64,000 nucleotides of DNA from CAWGHZ01 sp963775315 (GTDB lineage: Bacteria; Pseudomonadota; Alphaproteobacteria; MPNO01; DASWLB01): the NCBI GenBank assembly GCA_963775315.1, contig CAVZIN010000009.1:1-64000 (forward strand), read 5' to 3'. Positions 28,551 through 38,201 of this stretch are shown here, piece by piece. The position numbers were made by a program, and so were the translations under genes. Position 1 is the stretch's first letter, and every line of letters starts with the position of its first letter. The notes under the pieces are model-generated. The model was given only the letters and a program-made list of their open reading frames with translations. It was not told the DNA's origin and searched no databases.

Positions 28551-29276
28551 CTACTCCGCCGCGACGCGCAGCGCTTCGGCCGGCGCGATCCGCCCGTCAT
28601 AGAGCGCGCGGCCGCAGATAACGCCGGCGATGCCGGCGGATTCGTGCTTCTTGAGCTCGACGAGGTCCGAGATCGAGGACACCCCGCCCGACGCGATCAC
28701 CGGCGTGGTCAGCGCGAAGGCGAGGTCGACCGTCGCCTCGACGTTGACGCCGACCATCGCGCCGTCACGCCCGATGTCGGTGTAGATGATGGCGGCGACG
28801 CCCGCGTCCTCGAAGCGGAGCGCGAGGTCGAGCGCGCGCACCTCCGACGTGCGGGTCCAGCCCTCGATCGCGACCCGGCCGCCGCGTGCGTCGATGCCGA
28901 CCACGATCCGGCCGGGAAAGCGCGCACAGGCCTCGCGCACCAGGTCGGGGTTCTCCAGCGCCACGGTGCCGAGGATCACCCGCGCGACGCCCGCATCGAG
29001 CCAGCGCTCCATCGTGGCGAGATCGCGGATGCCGCCGCCGAGCTGGGCCGGGATCTTCACCGCGCCGAGGATCGCGGCGACCGCCGCGGCATTCACCGGC
29101 TTGCCCTCGATGGCGCCATTGAGGTCGACGAGGTGCAACCATGGGAAGCCAGCCCGCGCGAACTCGCGCGCCTGCGCGGCCGGGTCGGTGTTGAAAACCG
29201 TCGCACGGCCCATCTCGCCACGCAGCAGGCGCACGCAGACGCCATCCTTCAGGTCGATGGCGGGAAACACGATCAC
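28551..29276 (-). CDS. hisA: ProFAR isomerase
   Basis: A 241-residue TIM-barrel isomerase of histidine biosynthesis. It has Asp8 in PAIDLKDG and the second acid in IYTDIGRDGAM, with phosphate motifs GGGIRD and ASGGVSS. Its ATG overlaps the stop of the upstream GNAT gene by four bases. Confidence 0.96.
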   Translation of the reverse strand: MIVFPAIDLKDGVCVRLLRGEMGRATVFNTDPAAQAREFARAGFPWLHLVDLNGAIEGKPVNAAAVAAILGAVKIPAQLGGGIRDLATMERWLDAGVARVILGTVALENPDLVREACARFPGRIVVGIDARGGRVAIEGWTRTSEVRALDLALRFEDAGVAAIIYTDIGRDGAMVGVNVEATVDLAFALTTPVIASGGVSSISDLVELKKHESAGIAGVICGRALYDGRIAPAEALRVAAE

Positions 29277-29836
29277 GACCGCTCACCCTTCCGCTGCGGC
29301 TCGGAGCCCTTGCGCCCCGGGCGCAGCCGCTTCGAGTAGTAGTAGCCGGCCACCATCTTCCGGTCGACCATGGCGTAGTTCGGATTGACGCCCCAGCGCT
29401 CGTACTCGAGCAACTCGTAAAGCTGGATGGCGGCCGATTGCGTCTCGCGCACGTCGAGGAAGATGAAGCGGAACCCGCCGGCGCGGGCCGCCGCCTCGCC
29501 CTCCTGCATCAGCGCACGGGCGAGCCCATGGCCGCGCGCCCATGGGGCCACGAAGTTGGCGGTCAGGGTCGCGGCGAAGGCCTGCGCCTCGTTGTTGCGC
29601 GGCGGCCGGACGAGCTGGACCGAGCCCGCGATCACGCGGTCGACGCGCCCGACCAGCAGGATGCGCTCGGGCACCAGAACCACGCCGTGCCAGTAGCGCT
29701 CGAGCGCGTCGCGTGGCGGCGGGTGCAGCCAGCCGAACCCGCCGCCGGCAAGAATCGCCGTCTCGGTCGCGTCGCACAGGTCGCCGAGATCCGTGCCCTC
29801 GAACTCGTCCAGCCGCCCGACGGAGACATCCGGCAT
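29273..29836 (-). CDS. GNAT-family N-acetyltransferase within the his operon
   Basis: A 187-residue acetyltransferase. The acetyl-CoA site shows as FVAPWARGHGLARALMQEGE, followed by FIFLDVRETQSAAIQLYELLEYERWG. It is set between hisH and hisA with a 2-bp gap on one side and a 4-bp overlap on the other, so it is a bona fide operon member. No role in histidine synthesis is established that I know of; the target might be a protein or small molecule. The C-terminus is basic. Confidence 0.85.
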   Translation of the reverse strand: MPDVSVGRLDEFEGTDLGDLCDATETAILAGGGFGWLHPPPRDALERYWHGVVLVPERILLVGRVDRVIAGSVQLVRPPRNNEAQAFAATLTANFVAPWARGHGLARALMQEGEAAARAGGFRFIFLDVRETQSAAIQLYELLEYERWGVNPNYAMVDRKMVAGYYYSKRLRPGRKGSEPQRKGERS

Positions 29837-29838
29837 CG

Positions 29839-30495
29839 CTACGGTCGCCAGGCGAGGAAGTTGCGGATCAGCGCGAGGCCGGCCGCCTGGCTCTTCTCGG
29901 GGTGGAACTGGGTGCCGACCAGATTGTCGCGCGCGACGACCGCCGTCACCGGCCCGCCATAGGACACGGTGGCGCGCACGTCCTCGGGGCGGGCGCAGGC
30001 CATGGCGTAGGAATGGACGAAGTAGGCATGCGTGCCGGGCGCGATGCCGGCGAGGATCGGGTGCCCCTCGCCCACCGGCTGCAACTCGTTCCACCCCATG
30101 TGCGGGATGCGGAGCGACGGGTCGGACGGGGCGAGCGGCACTACCTCGCCCGCGATCCAGCCGAGCCCCTCGTGCGTGCCGTGCTCGAGCGAGCGCTCGG
30201 CCATGAGCTGCATTCCGACGCAGATGCCGAGGAAGGGCTTCTTCTCCCCGATCACCGCGCGGTCGAGTGCGTCCAGCATGCCGGGAACGGCGGCGAGCCC
30301 GGCCATGCAGTCGGCGAAGGCGCCGACGCCCGGCAGCACCACGTGGCTCGCCCGGTCGAGCGCGGCGGCCTCGGCCGAGACGATCACCTCGGCGTCTTCG
30401 CGCCCGCCAGCGAGCTCGCGCGCGCAGCGTTCGAACGCCTTGCCCGCGGAGCGCAGATTGCCGGAGCCGTAATCGATGATGACGACCGATACCAT
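29839..30495 (-). CDS. hisH: Imidazole glycerol phosphate synthase, glutamine amidotransferase subunit
   Basis: A 218-residue class I amidotransferase that supplies ammonia to HisF. The nucleophile lies in LGICVGMQL and the His/Glu pair in TQFHPEKSQ; the N-terminus is VVIIDYGSGNLRS. ATG 30495 is chosen by homology. It lies 4 bp after the DUF2628 gene. Confidence 0.95.
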   Translation of the reverse strand: MVSVVIIDYGSGNLRSAGKAFERCARELAGGREDAEVIVSAEAAALDRASHVVLPGVGAFADCMAGLAAVPGMLDALDRAVIGEKKPFLGICVGMQLMAERSLEHGTHEGLGWIAGEVVPLAPSDPSLRIPHMGWNELQPVGEGHPILAGIAPGTHAYFVHSYAMACARPEDVRATVSYGGPVTAVVARDNLVGTQFHPEKSQAAGLALIRNFLAWRP

Positions 30496-30499
30496 GGGC

Positions 30500-30880
30500 T
30501 CACGCGGTCCTGGGCGGGTGGATATCGAACCAGCGCCTGAGCGCCGCGTCATGCCCGGCGGCGGCGACCAGCCCCTCCGCCCGCCAGCCGCGCCGGGCGA
30601 GCGTGCGGCGGTGCAGGTCGTTCCCCACCATGCCGATGGCGATGGCGACGCCGAGCCCCACAGCGGTCGCGCCGAGCGGGTGAAGGCCGGCGAACTGGCA
30701 GGCGAGGTCTGCTACGACCTCGATCGCGAAGAACGCGATGGCGGCGAGCCACATTCCGTGCGCCAGCGCCCACAGCGGCCCGAAGAAGAAGGCGGGCCAC
30801 GAGAACCCTTCCTTGACCAGCACGGCGTCGCGGTCGGGCGCGGCCGAGCGGGGGCGGAGATGGATGGTATAGACGCGCAT
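30500..30880 (-). CDS. DUF2628 membrane protein
   Basis: A 126-residue protein with two hydrophobic segments (about residues 27-58 and 66-88) and the family-typical start FSWPAFFFGPLWALAHGMW. Unknown function; probably an inner-membrane protein. It is embedded between hisB (18-bp gap) and hisH (4-bp gap), a placement I recall in other alphaproteobacteria, so it is a stable passenger of the his operon. Confidence 0.82.
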   Translation of the reverse strand: MRVYTIHLRPRSAAPDRDAVLVKEGFSWPAFFFGPLWALAHGMWLAAIAFFAIEVVADLACQFAGLHPLGATAVGLGVAIAIGMVGNDLHRRTLARRGWRAEGLVAAAGHDAALRRWFDIHPPRTA

Positions 30881-30898
30881 GGTCCGGGCCGTGCCCGC

Positions 30899-31495
30899 TC
30901 AGCCCGCGCTCAACGTGCCTTTGGTCGAGGGCACCGCGCTGGCCGCGCGCGGATCGATCTCGACCGCGGCGCGCAGAGCCCGCGCGAGCCCCTTGAAGCA
31001 CGATTCGATGATGTGATGGCTGTTCTCGCCGTACAGGTTCTCGATGTGGAGCGTGACGCCGGCGGCCTGGGCGAAGGCCTGGAACCATTCCTTGAACAGC
31101 TCGGTGTCCATCTCGCCGATCTTCTGGCGCGGGAACGTCACCTTCCAGACCAGATAGGGCCGGTTGGAGACGTCGATGGCGACGCGGGTCAGCGTCTCGT
31201 CCATCGGGATCAAGGCGTCGGCGTAGCGGCGGATGCCGCGCCGGTCGCCCAGCGCTTTGGAGACCGCCTGGCCGATGACGATGCCGGTGTCCTCGGTGGT
31301 GTGGTGAAAATCGATGTGGAGATCCCCCTGCGCCCGGACCGCGAGGTCGAGCAGCCCGTGCCGGGCGAGCTGGGCCAGCATGTGGTCGAGGAATCCGATC
31401 CCGGTCGACACGTTGCATTGCCCCGTGCCGTCGAGCGCGACGCGGACCTCGATGTCGGTCTCCGTTGTCTTGCGCGCGATCGTGGCTTCGCGCAT
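30899..31495 (-). CDS. hisB: Imidazoleglycerol-phosphate dehydratase
   Basis: A 198-residue monofunctional dehydratase with the manganese-binding motifs DFHHTTEDTGIV and ENSHHIIESCFKG. The phosphatase domain found in enteric HisB is absent, as usual in alphaproteobacteria. It is the first gene of the hisB-DUF2628-hisH-GNAT-hisA-hisF-hisE operon and is divergent from hisZ with 173 bp between starts. Confidence 0.96.
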   Translation of the reverse strand: MREATIARKTTETDIEVRVALDGTGQCNVSTGIGFLDHMLAQLARHGLLDLAVRAQGDLHIDFHHTTEDTGIVIGQAVSKALGDRRGIRRYADALIPMDETLTRVAIDVSNRPYLVWKVTFPRQKIGEMDTELFKEWFQAFAQAAGVTLHIENLYGENSHHIIESCFKGLARALRAAVEIDPRAASAVPSTKGTLSAG

Positions 31496-31668
31496 GGGCC
31501 CTCCAGCCTCGCCGGGGCGCGGCGAAGCGCGTTTTTAGCAGCCCCTCCCGCCTTTCGCCAGCCTGCCGTCTTTCCCTTTGCCCTTCGCCTCCAAACACGC
31601 TACTAACGGTCACCGGACAAGCCGGCGCGCGGCGCGCTGCGCGGTCCCCAGTCCGGGCCACCCGCAAG

Positions 31669-32844
31669 ATGACCGAGTTCGAGCAACGTGCCCTTCTGCC
31701 GACGGGGCTTCGCGACGTCCTGCCGCCCAACGCGGCCTTCGAGGCCGAGGTGGTGGAGAAGCTCGTCGCCTGCTTCGCCGCGCGCGGCTATGCCCGCGTC
31801 AAAGCGCCGCTGATCGAGTTCGAGGAGGGGCTGCTGTCGGGCGCCGGCGCCGCCATGGCGGCCGACACGTTCCGGCTGATGGACCCGGTCGACCAGCGCA
31901 TGATGGGGCTGCGCGCCGACATCACCCCCCAGATCGCGCGCATTGCCGCCACGCGCCTCGCCAACGTGCCGCGCCCGCTGCGGCTCAGCTACGCCGGCGA
32001 CGTGCTGCGGGTGAAGGGCACCCAGCTCCGCCCCGAGCGCCAGTTCGGCCAGGTAGGAGTCGAGTTGATCGGCGCCGAGACGGCCGAGGCCGACGCCGAG
32101 GTCGTGCTGATGGCGGTCGAGGCGCTGGCGGCGGTCGGGGTGACGCGCATGTCGGTCGACCTCACCATCCCGCTGCTGGTGCCGTCGCTGCTCGAGGCGA
32201 GCGCGCTCGCGCCCGCGGTGCGGGCGGAGCTGACCGCGGCGCTCGACCGCAAGGACGCCGCCACCGTCACCGCACTGGGCGGCGAACGGGGCGCGCTCCT
32301 CCGCGACCTGCTGGCCGCCGCGGGACGCGCCGACCCTGCGCTCGGCCGGCTGGAGAAGATGGACCTGCCGCCCGCCGCCGCCGCCGAGCGGACCCGCCTT
32401 CGCGAGGTGGTGGCGCTGCTGCGCGCCGAGGCGCCGGAGCTGACGCTCACCATCGACCCGGTGGAAAATCGCGGCTTCGCCTACCACACCGGCATCAGCT
32501 TCACGATCTTCGCGCCGGGCGTGCGCGGCGAGCTGGGGAGCGGCGGGCGCTACGTCGCGGTCGACGGCACGCTGGGCGAGTCGGGGCCGAACGGCGAGCC
32601 GGCGACCGGCTTTACCCTCTATGTCGACACCATCCTCCGCGTCCTTCCCGAGGCGGCGCCGCCGCCGTCGGTCTATCTGCCGCACGGCACCGATCCGGCG
32701 ACCGCGCGGAAGCTCAGGGGCGAGGGATGGACGACCGTCGCGGCGCTCGCCCCCGGCGCCGATCCGGCCGAGGAAGCGCGGCGGCTCGAATGCACCCATG
32801 TCTATGTCGCCGGCAAGATCGCGCCGGTCGACGGGAAAGCGTAG
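31669..32844 (+). CDS. hisZ: ATP phosphoribosyltransferase regulatory subunit
   Basis: A 391-residue histidyl-tRNA-synthetase paralogue that lacks the anticodon domain. It shows LPTGLRDVLPP, GLRADITPQIAR, LRLSYAGDVLR and RQFGQVGVELIG. HisZ activates short-form HisG, so a short hisG must exist elsewhere in the genome. ATG 31669 is chosen by similarity. purA starts 9 bp after its stop, a pairing seen in other alphaproteobacteria. Confidence 0.93.
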   Translation: MTEFEQRALLPTGLRDVLPPNAAFEAEVVEKLVACFAARGYARVKAPLIEFEEGLLSGAGAAMAADTFRLMDPVDQRMMGLRADITPQIARIAATRLANVPRPLRLSYAGDVLRVKGTQLRPERQFGQVGVELIGAETAEADAEVVLMAVEALAAVGVTRMSVDLTIPLLVPSLLEASALAPAVRAELTAALDRKDAATVTALGGERGALLRDLLAAAGRADPALGRLEKMDLPPAAAAERTRLREVVALLRAEAPELTLTIDPVENRGFAYHTGISFTIFAPGVRGELGSGGRYVAVDGTLGESGPNGEPATGFTLYVDTILRVLPEAAPPPSVYLPHGTDPATARKLRGEGWTTVAALAPGADPAEEARRLECTHVYVAGKIAPVDGKA

Positions 32845-32853
32845 GAACATCCG

Positions 32854-34143
<1,290 letters not shown>

Positions 34144-34260
34144 CCGACGGGCCGCGGTAAGCGCGGAAGCCCTGGAATTTCTGTGACTTCCGGGTCGCGT
34201 TAACGGTCCGTTTGCCGCCGCCACCTAGCTTCGGCGGTTCAACAGGACCGGAGACCGGAC

Positions 34261-36306
34261 GTGCCGGAGCGCGCGGCCGAGCGCAATCAACCTGCCGCCG
34301 ACCAGACGGACGAACCGGCACAAGGCGTGCTGCTGGCGGAGCGCTACCGCATCCAGTGCGCCGCGTCGCTTCCCGAGCACGACGCGCCGGGCGCGCCCGC
34401 CTTCCAGGTGACCGACCTGCAGGCGCCGTCCAGCAGGGTATTCGCGCGCATCTGCCTTCCCGGCACCCTGCCGCGGCGCGACCTTCTGCCGACCCTCCGC
34501 CAGAACCGGGACGTGAATCTGCTGCGCCCGATCGAGTGGGGCGCGGTCGACTGGCCGCCGCTCGAGCGCGCCTGTTTCGCCGTCCTGTTTGAGCGGCCGG
34601 AGCGCGGGCCGCTGGTCCTGCCCGGCCAGACGCACTTTGCGCCGATGGCCGTCGCGGACCTCACCCAGAAGGTGCTGGCGCCCGCCGCGCTCGCCCTCGC
34701 CCAGCTTTCGCGGCGCGGCATCGTCTACCGCGCCATCCGCCCCGACAATCTGTACGGCGGCGGCAAGGGCCAGCAGATCCTGCTCGGCGAATGCGTGACC
34801 TCGCCGGTCGCGATGGGCCAGCCCGCCGCGTATGAATCCATCGAGAGCGCAATGATCCCGCCGCTCGGCCGCGGCCCGGGTACGCTCGCCAACGACCTCT
34901 ACGCGCTCGGCGCGACGGTGATGACGCTGGCGCTCGGGCGGGTGCCCTTCGAGGGGCTCGACACCGACGCCATCATCGCCCAGAAGCTCGGGCGCGGATC
35001 GTTCGCCGCGCTGCTCGGCGGCGAGCGCGTGCCGTTCGGGCTGCGCGAGGCGCTGCGCGGGTTGCTCGCCGACGACGTCGATGCGCGCTGGGGGCTTGCC
35101 GAGCTGCAGCAATGGCTGGGTGGCGGCGCGAACAAGACCGTACCCGACCAGGCCGACACGCGGATGGACCGGCCCTACACCATCGGCGAGCGGGAATGCT
35201 GGGGATTCCGCGAGCTCGCCCACGCCTTCGGCCGCGACTGGCGCGCCGCCGCCGGGATCGTGCTCGACGAGTCCTTCCTGAAATGGGCGAAGCGCGGGCT
35301 GGGCGACGCAGACCTGGCAGGCGAGCTTGGCAATACCATCGCCGATGCCCGCCGCGCGGCCGGGCCGCAGGGCAGTGCCGAAGCGCGGCTGGTCACCCGG
35401 GTGTGCGGCGTGCTCGATCCCACCGGGCCGATCCGCTACAAGGGCGTCGTCGCCGCGCCGGACGGGCTCGGCCCGCTGCTCGCCGAGGCGGTGCGCGCCG
35501 GGGACCGCGACGGGGGCCAGCGCATCTGCGAGCTGATCGCCAAGGGCCTGCCTGTCGAGCGGATGATCGCCGCCGAGGGCGGCGAAAACGCCGAGGTGGC
35601 CGTCAAGGTGCGGCCGTTCCGCCAGATCCAGCAGCTTCTGCGGCACACGGGGCCCGGCTACGGGCGTGAGCGCTGCCTCTACGAGCTCAACCCCCACATG
35701 CCCTGCCAGGCCAAGGCGGTCGAAAAGGCGCATGTGGTCACCGCCGCCGAGCTGCTGCCGGCGCTCGACCGCGCGGTGCAGAAGAACGGCGGCCTGCCGA
35801 CCCTGTTCGACCGCCACCTCGCCGCCTTCGTGGCGAGCCGGGTGAAGCGCAGTTTCGACCGCGACCTGGCCGCGCTGGAGCAGCTTCGCGGCGACTCGGC
35901 CGATGCCAAGCTCGCGATGATCCGCATCCTCGCCTGGCTGCAGCAGGAATATGGCCCGGCGAGCCTGCCCCATCTCGGCGCTTGGCTGGGCAAGGAGCTG
36001 GAGGATGTGGTCGGCCGCTTCGCCTCGCGCTCGGTCCGCGAGCTGGCGCGCCAGCGGCTCGACGCCGTCATCGAGTCGGGCAACCTGACTGCGATCCTGA
36101 CCGCGCTCAGCGATCGGGCGCTGGTCGAGCGCGACAAGACCGGCCGGCGCCTCGCCGTCGCGCAGTATTTCGAAGCGCAACGCGAAATCCTGCAGATCGA
36201 GTCCGCGCGCGGCCTCGCCACGGCACAGCTTTCCGGCTGGCGCGCCGCCGCCGCCGCCGCCTGGGCGGTGGCGGGCGTCTCCCTCCTCGTGACGGCGCTC
36301 GTATGA
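34261..36306 (+). CDS. Membrane-tethered kinase-like protein, probable pseudokinase
   Basis: A 681-residue protein. Residues about 25-285 resemble a Ser/Thr protein kinase domain: VYRAIRPDNLYG replaces the catalytic HRDxKxxN loop (Ala in place of the base Asp), LGECV replaces DFG, while the structural NDLYALGATVMTLALGRVPF helix is kept. So it is probably catalytically dead. A long helical region follows and a single membrane helix ends the protein (AAWAVAGVSLLVTALV). GTG 34261 follows GGAG. Its TGA overlaps the ATG of the next membrane protein gene, suggesting a complex. Role unknown. Confidence 0.75.
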   Translation: MPERAAERNQPAADQTDEPAQGVLLAERYRIQCAASLPEHDAPGAPAFQVTDLQAPSSRVFARICLPGTLPRRDLLPTLRQNRDVNLLRPIEWGAVDWPPLERACFAVLFERPERGPLVLPGQTHFAPMAVADLTQKVLAPAALALAQLSRRGIVYRAIRPDNLYGGGKGQQILLGECVTSPVAMGQPAAYESIESAMIPPLGRGPGTLANDLYALGATVMTLALGRVPFEGLDTDAIIAQKLGRGSFAALLGGERVPFGLREALRGLLADDVDARWGLAELQQWLGGGANKTVPDQADTRMDRPYTIGERECWGFRELAHAFGRDWRAAAGIVLDESFLKWAKRGLGDADLAGELGNTIADARRAAGPQGSAEARLVTRVCGVLDPTGPIRYKGVVAAPDGLGPLLAEAVRAGDRDGGQRICELIAKGLPVERMIAAEGGENAEVAVKVRPFRQIQQLLRHTGPGYGRERCLYELNPHMPCQAKAVEKAHVVTAAELLPALDRAVQKNGGLPTLFDRHLAAFVASRVKRSFDRDLAALEQLRGDSADAKLAMIRILAWLQQEYGPASLPHLGAWLGKELEDVVGRFASRSVRELARQRLDAVIESGNLTAILTALSDRALVERDKTGRRLAVAQYFEAQREILQIESARGLATAQLSGWRAAAAAAWAVAGVSLLVTALV

Positions 36307-36848
36307 TGTCGGGCGGACGGTCCCATCTCCGCGACACGGCCACCTCGCCCTGGCGCAGCCTCGGCGCGCTCGCGCTGTTCGTGGTGGCGGCGCTCACCGT
36401 CCTGCCGACGACGATCCTGGTGCTGGTGGCCGTCGTGCCGATGGTGGTGACGCGGATCGTCGACCAATCGCCCGGACGTTATCTCGCCCGCACCGTGTCG
36501 GGGATGGCGACCGCGGCCGTGATCCCGTTCGTCGCGACCCTTTGGGGCGGCGGCCACACGCTGCGCCTCGCGATGTCGCTGGTCACCGATGTCTACACAT
36601 GGTTCGCGATCTACGCCGCGGTCGGCGTCGGATGGCTGATGTTCCTCGGCTTCCCCTCGCTCGCCGGCCAGCTCCGCGTCTATAACGGCCAGCGCCGCAT
36701 CGCCCGGCTGAAGAAGCTGCAGCAGGAGCTGGTCGCCGAATGGGGCCCGTCGATCGCGGAAACCATCTTGCCGCAGGTGGCAAGGCCGCCCGCGGCCGCA
36801 GCCGCCAACGCTACGCCCAGCCGGCGGGCGCCCACCGCACCTGGTTGA
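36303..36848 (+). CDS. Multi-spanning membrane protein, partner of the kinase-like protein
   Basis: A 181-residue protein with about three hydrophobic segments (LGALALFVVAALTVLPTTIL; MATAAVIPFVATLW; WFAIYAAVGVGWLMFLGF) and a basic coiled tail (YNGQRRIARLKKLQQELV). Family not recognised. Translational coupling (ATGA at 36303-36306) ties it to the kinase-like gene. Its 3' end overlaps the convergent BNR gene by 38 bp. Confidence 0.75.
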   Translation: MMSGGRSHLRDTATSPWRSLGALALFVVAALTVLPTTILVLVAVVPMVVTRIVDQSPGRYLARTVSGMATAAVIPFVATLWGGGHTLRLAMSLVTDVYTWFAIYAAVGVGWLMFLGFPSLAGQLRVYNGQRRIARLKKLQQELVAEWGPSIAETILPQVARPPAAAAANATPSRRAPTAPG

Positions 36849-37905
36849 CCGGGGGCAGGCGGCCGGCGACCGCCTGCCAGGATTCGCCGCCGTCGGCGCT
36901 TGCCCAGAGCCCGCCGGTGGTCGAGCCCATCGCGATCCGGCGGCCGGTCCCGTCGATGTCGAGCCCGTGGCGATAGACGAGGTCGAAGGACGGCGGCTGC
37001 GGCAGGCCCCGGTCGAGCGTCCGGAAGCTCTTCCCGCCGTCCGAGGTGCGCGTGACCACCAGCTTTTGGTTGACCGGCACGCGGCATTCGTCCTTTACCG
37101 CCGGCACGAACCAGGCGGAGTCGGGGTCGTCCGGATGGACGACGACGCCGAACCCGAAGCGCGACGGCGCCGCCGCCTCGATTTCGACGAAGCTGGCGCC
37201 CCGGTCGCGCGTCAGGAAGATGCCGTTGTGGTGCTGGCACCAGATCGTGTCGGGCGCGGTGCGGCACTGGGCGAGCCGGTGCGGGTCCTGCGACAGCGGG
37301 TCGAACGCCTTGTCCGGCGGCATGTAGGCGGCGCGGAGCCCCTTGCCGCCAACCCGCCAGGACGCGCCCGCATCCTCGGTGAGCCAGATGCCCGCCGACG
37401 AGATGCCGATGGTGACCCGGCGCGAGTGGCGCGGATCGACGCAGATCGAATGGATGCCCGGCTTGTCGTAGCCGCCGCCGAACCAGTCGGGCCGCGTCTT
37501 GTCGCCCCACAGCGCCTCGTTGAGCGACCAGCTCTCGCCGCGGTCCTCGGAGCGGAAAAGCCCGCCGGGGATGGTGCCGGCCCAGAGCGTGCCGGGCCGG
37601 TCCGCGCCGCCCGCCTCCAGCGTCCAGATCAGCGACACGCTGGGCGCGTCGCCCGACCCCTCCGGCTGCGCCGGAAAGGCGGGCGGGCCGAGCTCGGTCC
37701 AGCTTTTGCCGCGGTCGTCGGAGCGGTGCAGCTTCACCCCGAAATGGCCGAGGGCAAGGACGGCGTAGAGCGTACCGTCGCGCGCGTCGGCGAGCACCGC
37801 GCTTACCGGATCGCCGAGGAAGGCCGTGCCGGCGAGGCGCCATTCGCCGCCCGCCTCGGTGAAGGTCAGCAGCCCCTTCCGCGTCGCCACGTGCACGACC
37901 GCCAT
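36811..37905 (-). CDS. BNR/Asp-box beta-propeller protein (sialidase-like fold)
   Basis: A 364-residue protein with six Asp-box repeats of the form SxDxGxxW/F: RSDDRGKSW, RSEDRGESW, LTEDAGASW, LTRDRGASF, RTSDGGKSF and ASADGGESW. This predicts a propeller of six blades. No signal peptide is seen and sialidase catalytic residues are not obvious, so enzymatic activity is not implied. It starts one base after the stop of a MoaD/ThiS-like gene (TGAGATG), indicating tight coupling. Confidence 0.85.
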   Translation of the reverse strand: MAVVHVATRKGLLTFTEAGGEWRLAGTAFLGDPVSAVLADARDGTLYAVLALGHFGVKLHRSDDRGKSWTELGPPAFPAQPEGSGDAPSVSLIWTLEAGGADRPGTLWAGTIPGGLFRSEDRGESWSLNEALWGDKTRPDWFGGGYDKPGIHSICVDPRHSRRVTIGISSAGIWLTEDAGASWRVGGKGLRAAYMPPDKAFDPLSQDPHRLAQCRTAPDTIWCQHHNGIFLTRDRGASFVEIEAAAPSRFGFGVVVHPDDPDSAWFVPAVKDECRVPVNQKLVVTRTSDGGKSFRTLDRGLPQPPSFDLVYRHGLDIDGTGRRIAMGSTTGGLWASADGGESWQAVAGRLPPVNQVRWAPAGWA

Positions 37906-37906
37906 C

Positions 37907-38176
37907 TCACCCTCCCGAAAGCGCCTGCAGGACAAAGACCTCGTCGGCCGCCGATACCGGATCGGCGAGCCCCGCCCGGTCGGCGACCGGCCGGTCGTTG
38001 ACGAACACGTTGACGTGCTGGCGGAGGCGCCCCTGGTCGTCGAGCACGTAGGAGCGGAGCCGCGGGTTGGCGCCGAACACCGCGTCGAGCGCGGCGCGCA
38101 CCGTGGCGCCTTCGACCGTCGCCGGCGGGCAGTCGAGATGCCGCCTGAGGTTCCCCGTGAAGCTGACCCGCGGCAT
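37907..38176 (-). CDS. MoaD/ThiS-family ubiquitin-like protein
   Basis: An 89-residue beta-grasp protein ending in Gly-Gly (LQALSGG), which is the reactive tail of sulfur-carrier proteins MoaD and ThiS. The VNVFVNDRPV segment is typical. No moaE, thiG or E1-like gene is nearby, so it may serve a specialised sulfur-transfer or conjugation role. It lies between asd (25-bp gap) and the BNR propeller gene (1-bp gap). Confidence 0.85.
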   Translation of the reverse strand: MPRVSFTGNLRRHLDCPPATVEGATVRAALDAVFGANPRLRSYVLDDQGRLRQHVNVFVNDRPVADRAGLADPVSAADEVFVLQALSGG

Positions 38177-38201
38177 CTGTCCGCGCGCCTCCGCGCCGAG
38201 G

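Noticed and set aside
34225..36180. 651-codon minus-strand frame opposite the kinase-like gene
   Set aside because: No motifs and typical shadow composition; the plus-strand gene has domain structure, a ribosome-binding site and a coupled neighbour.
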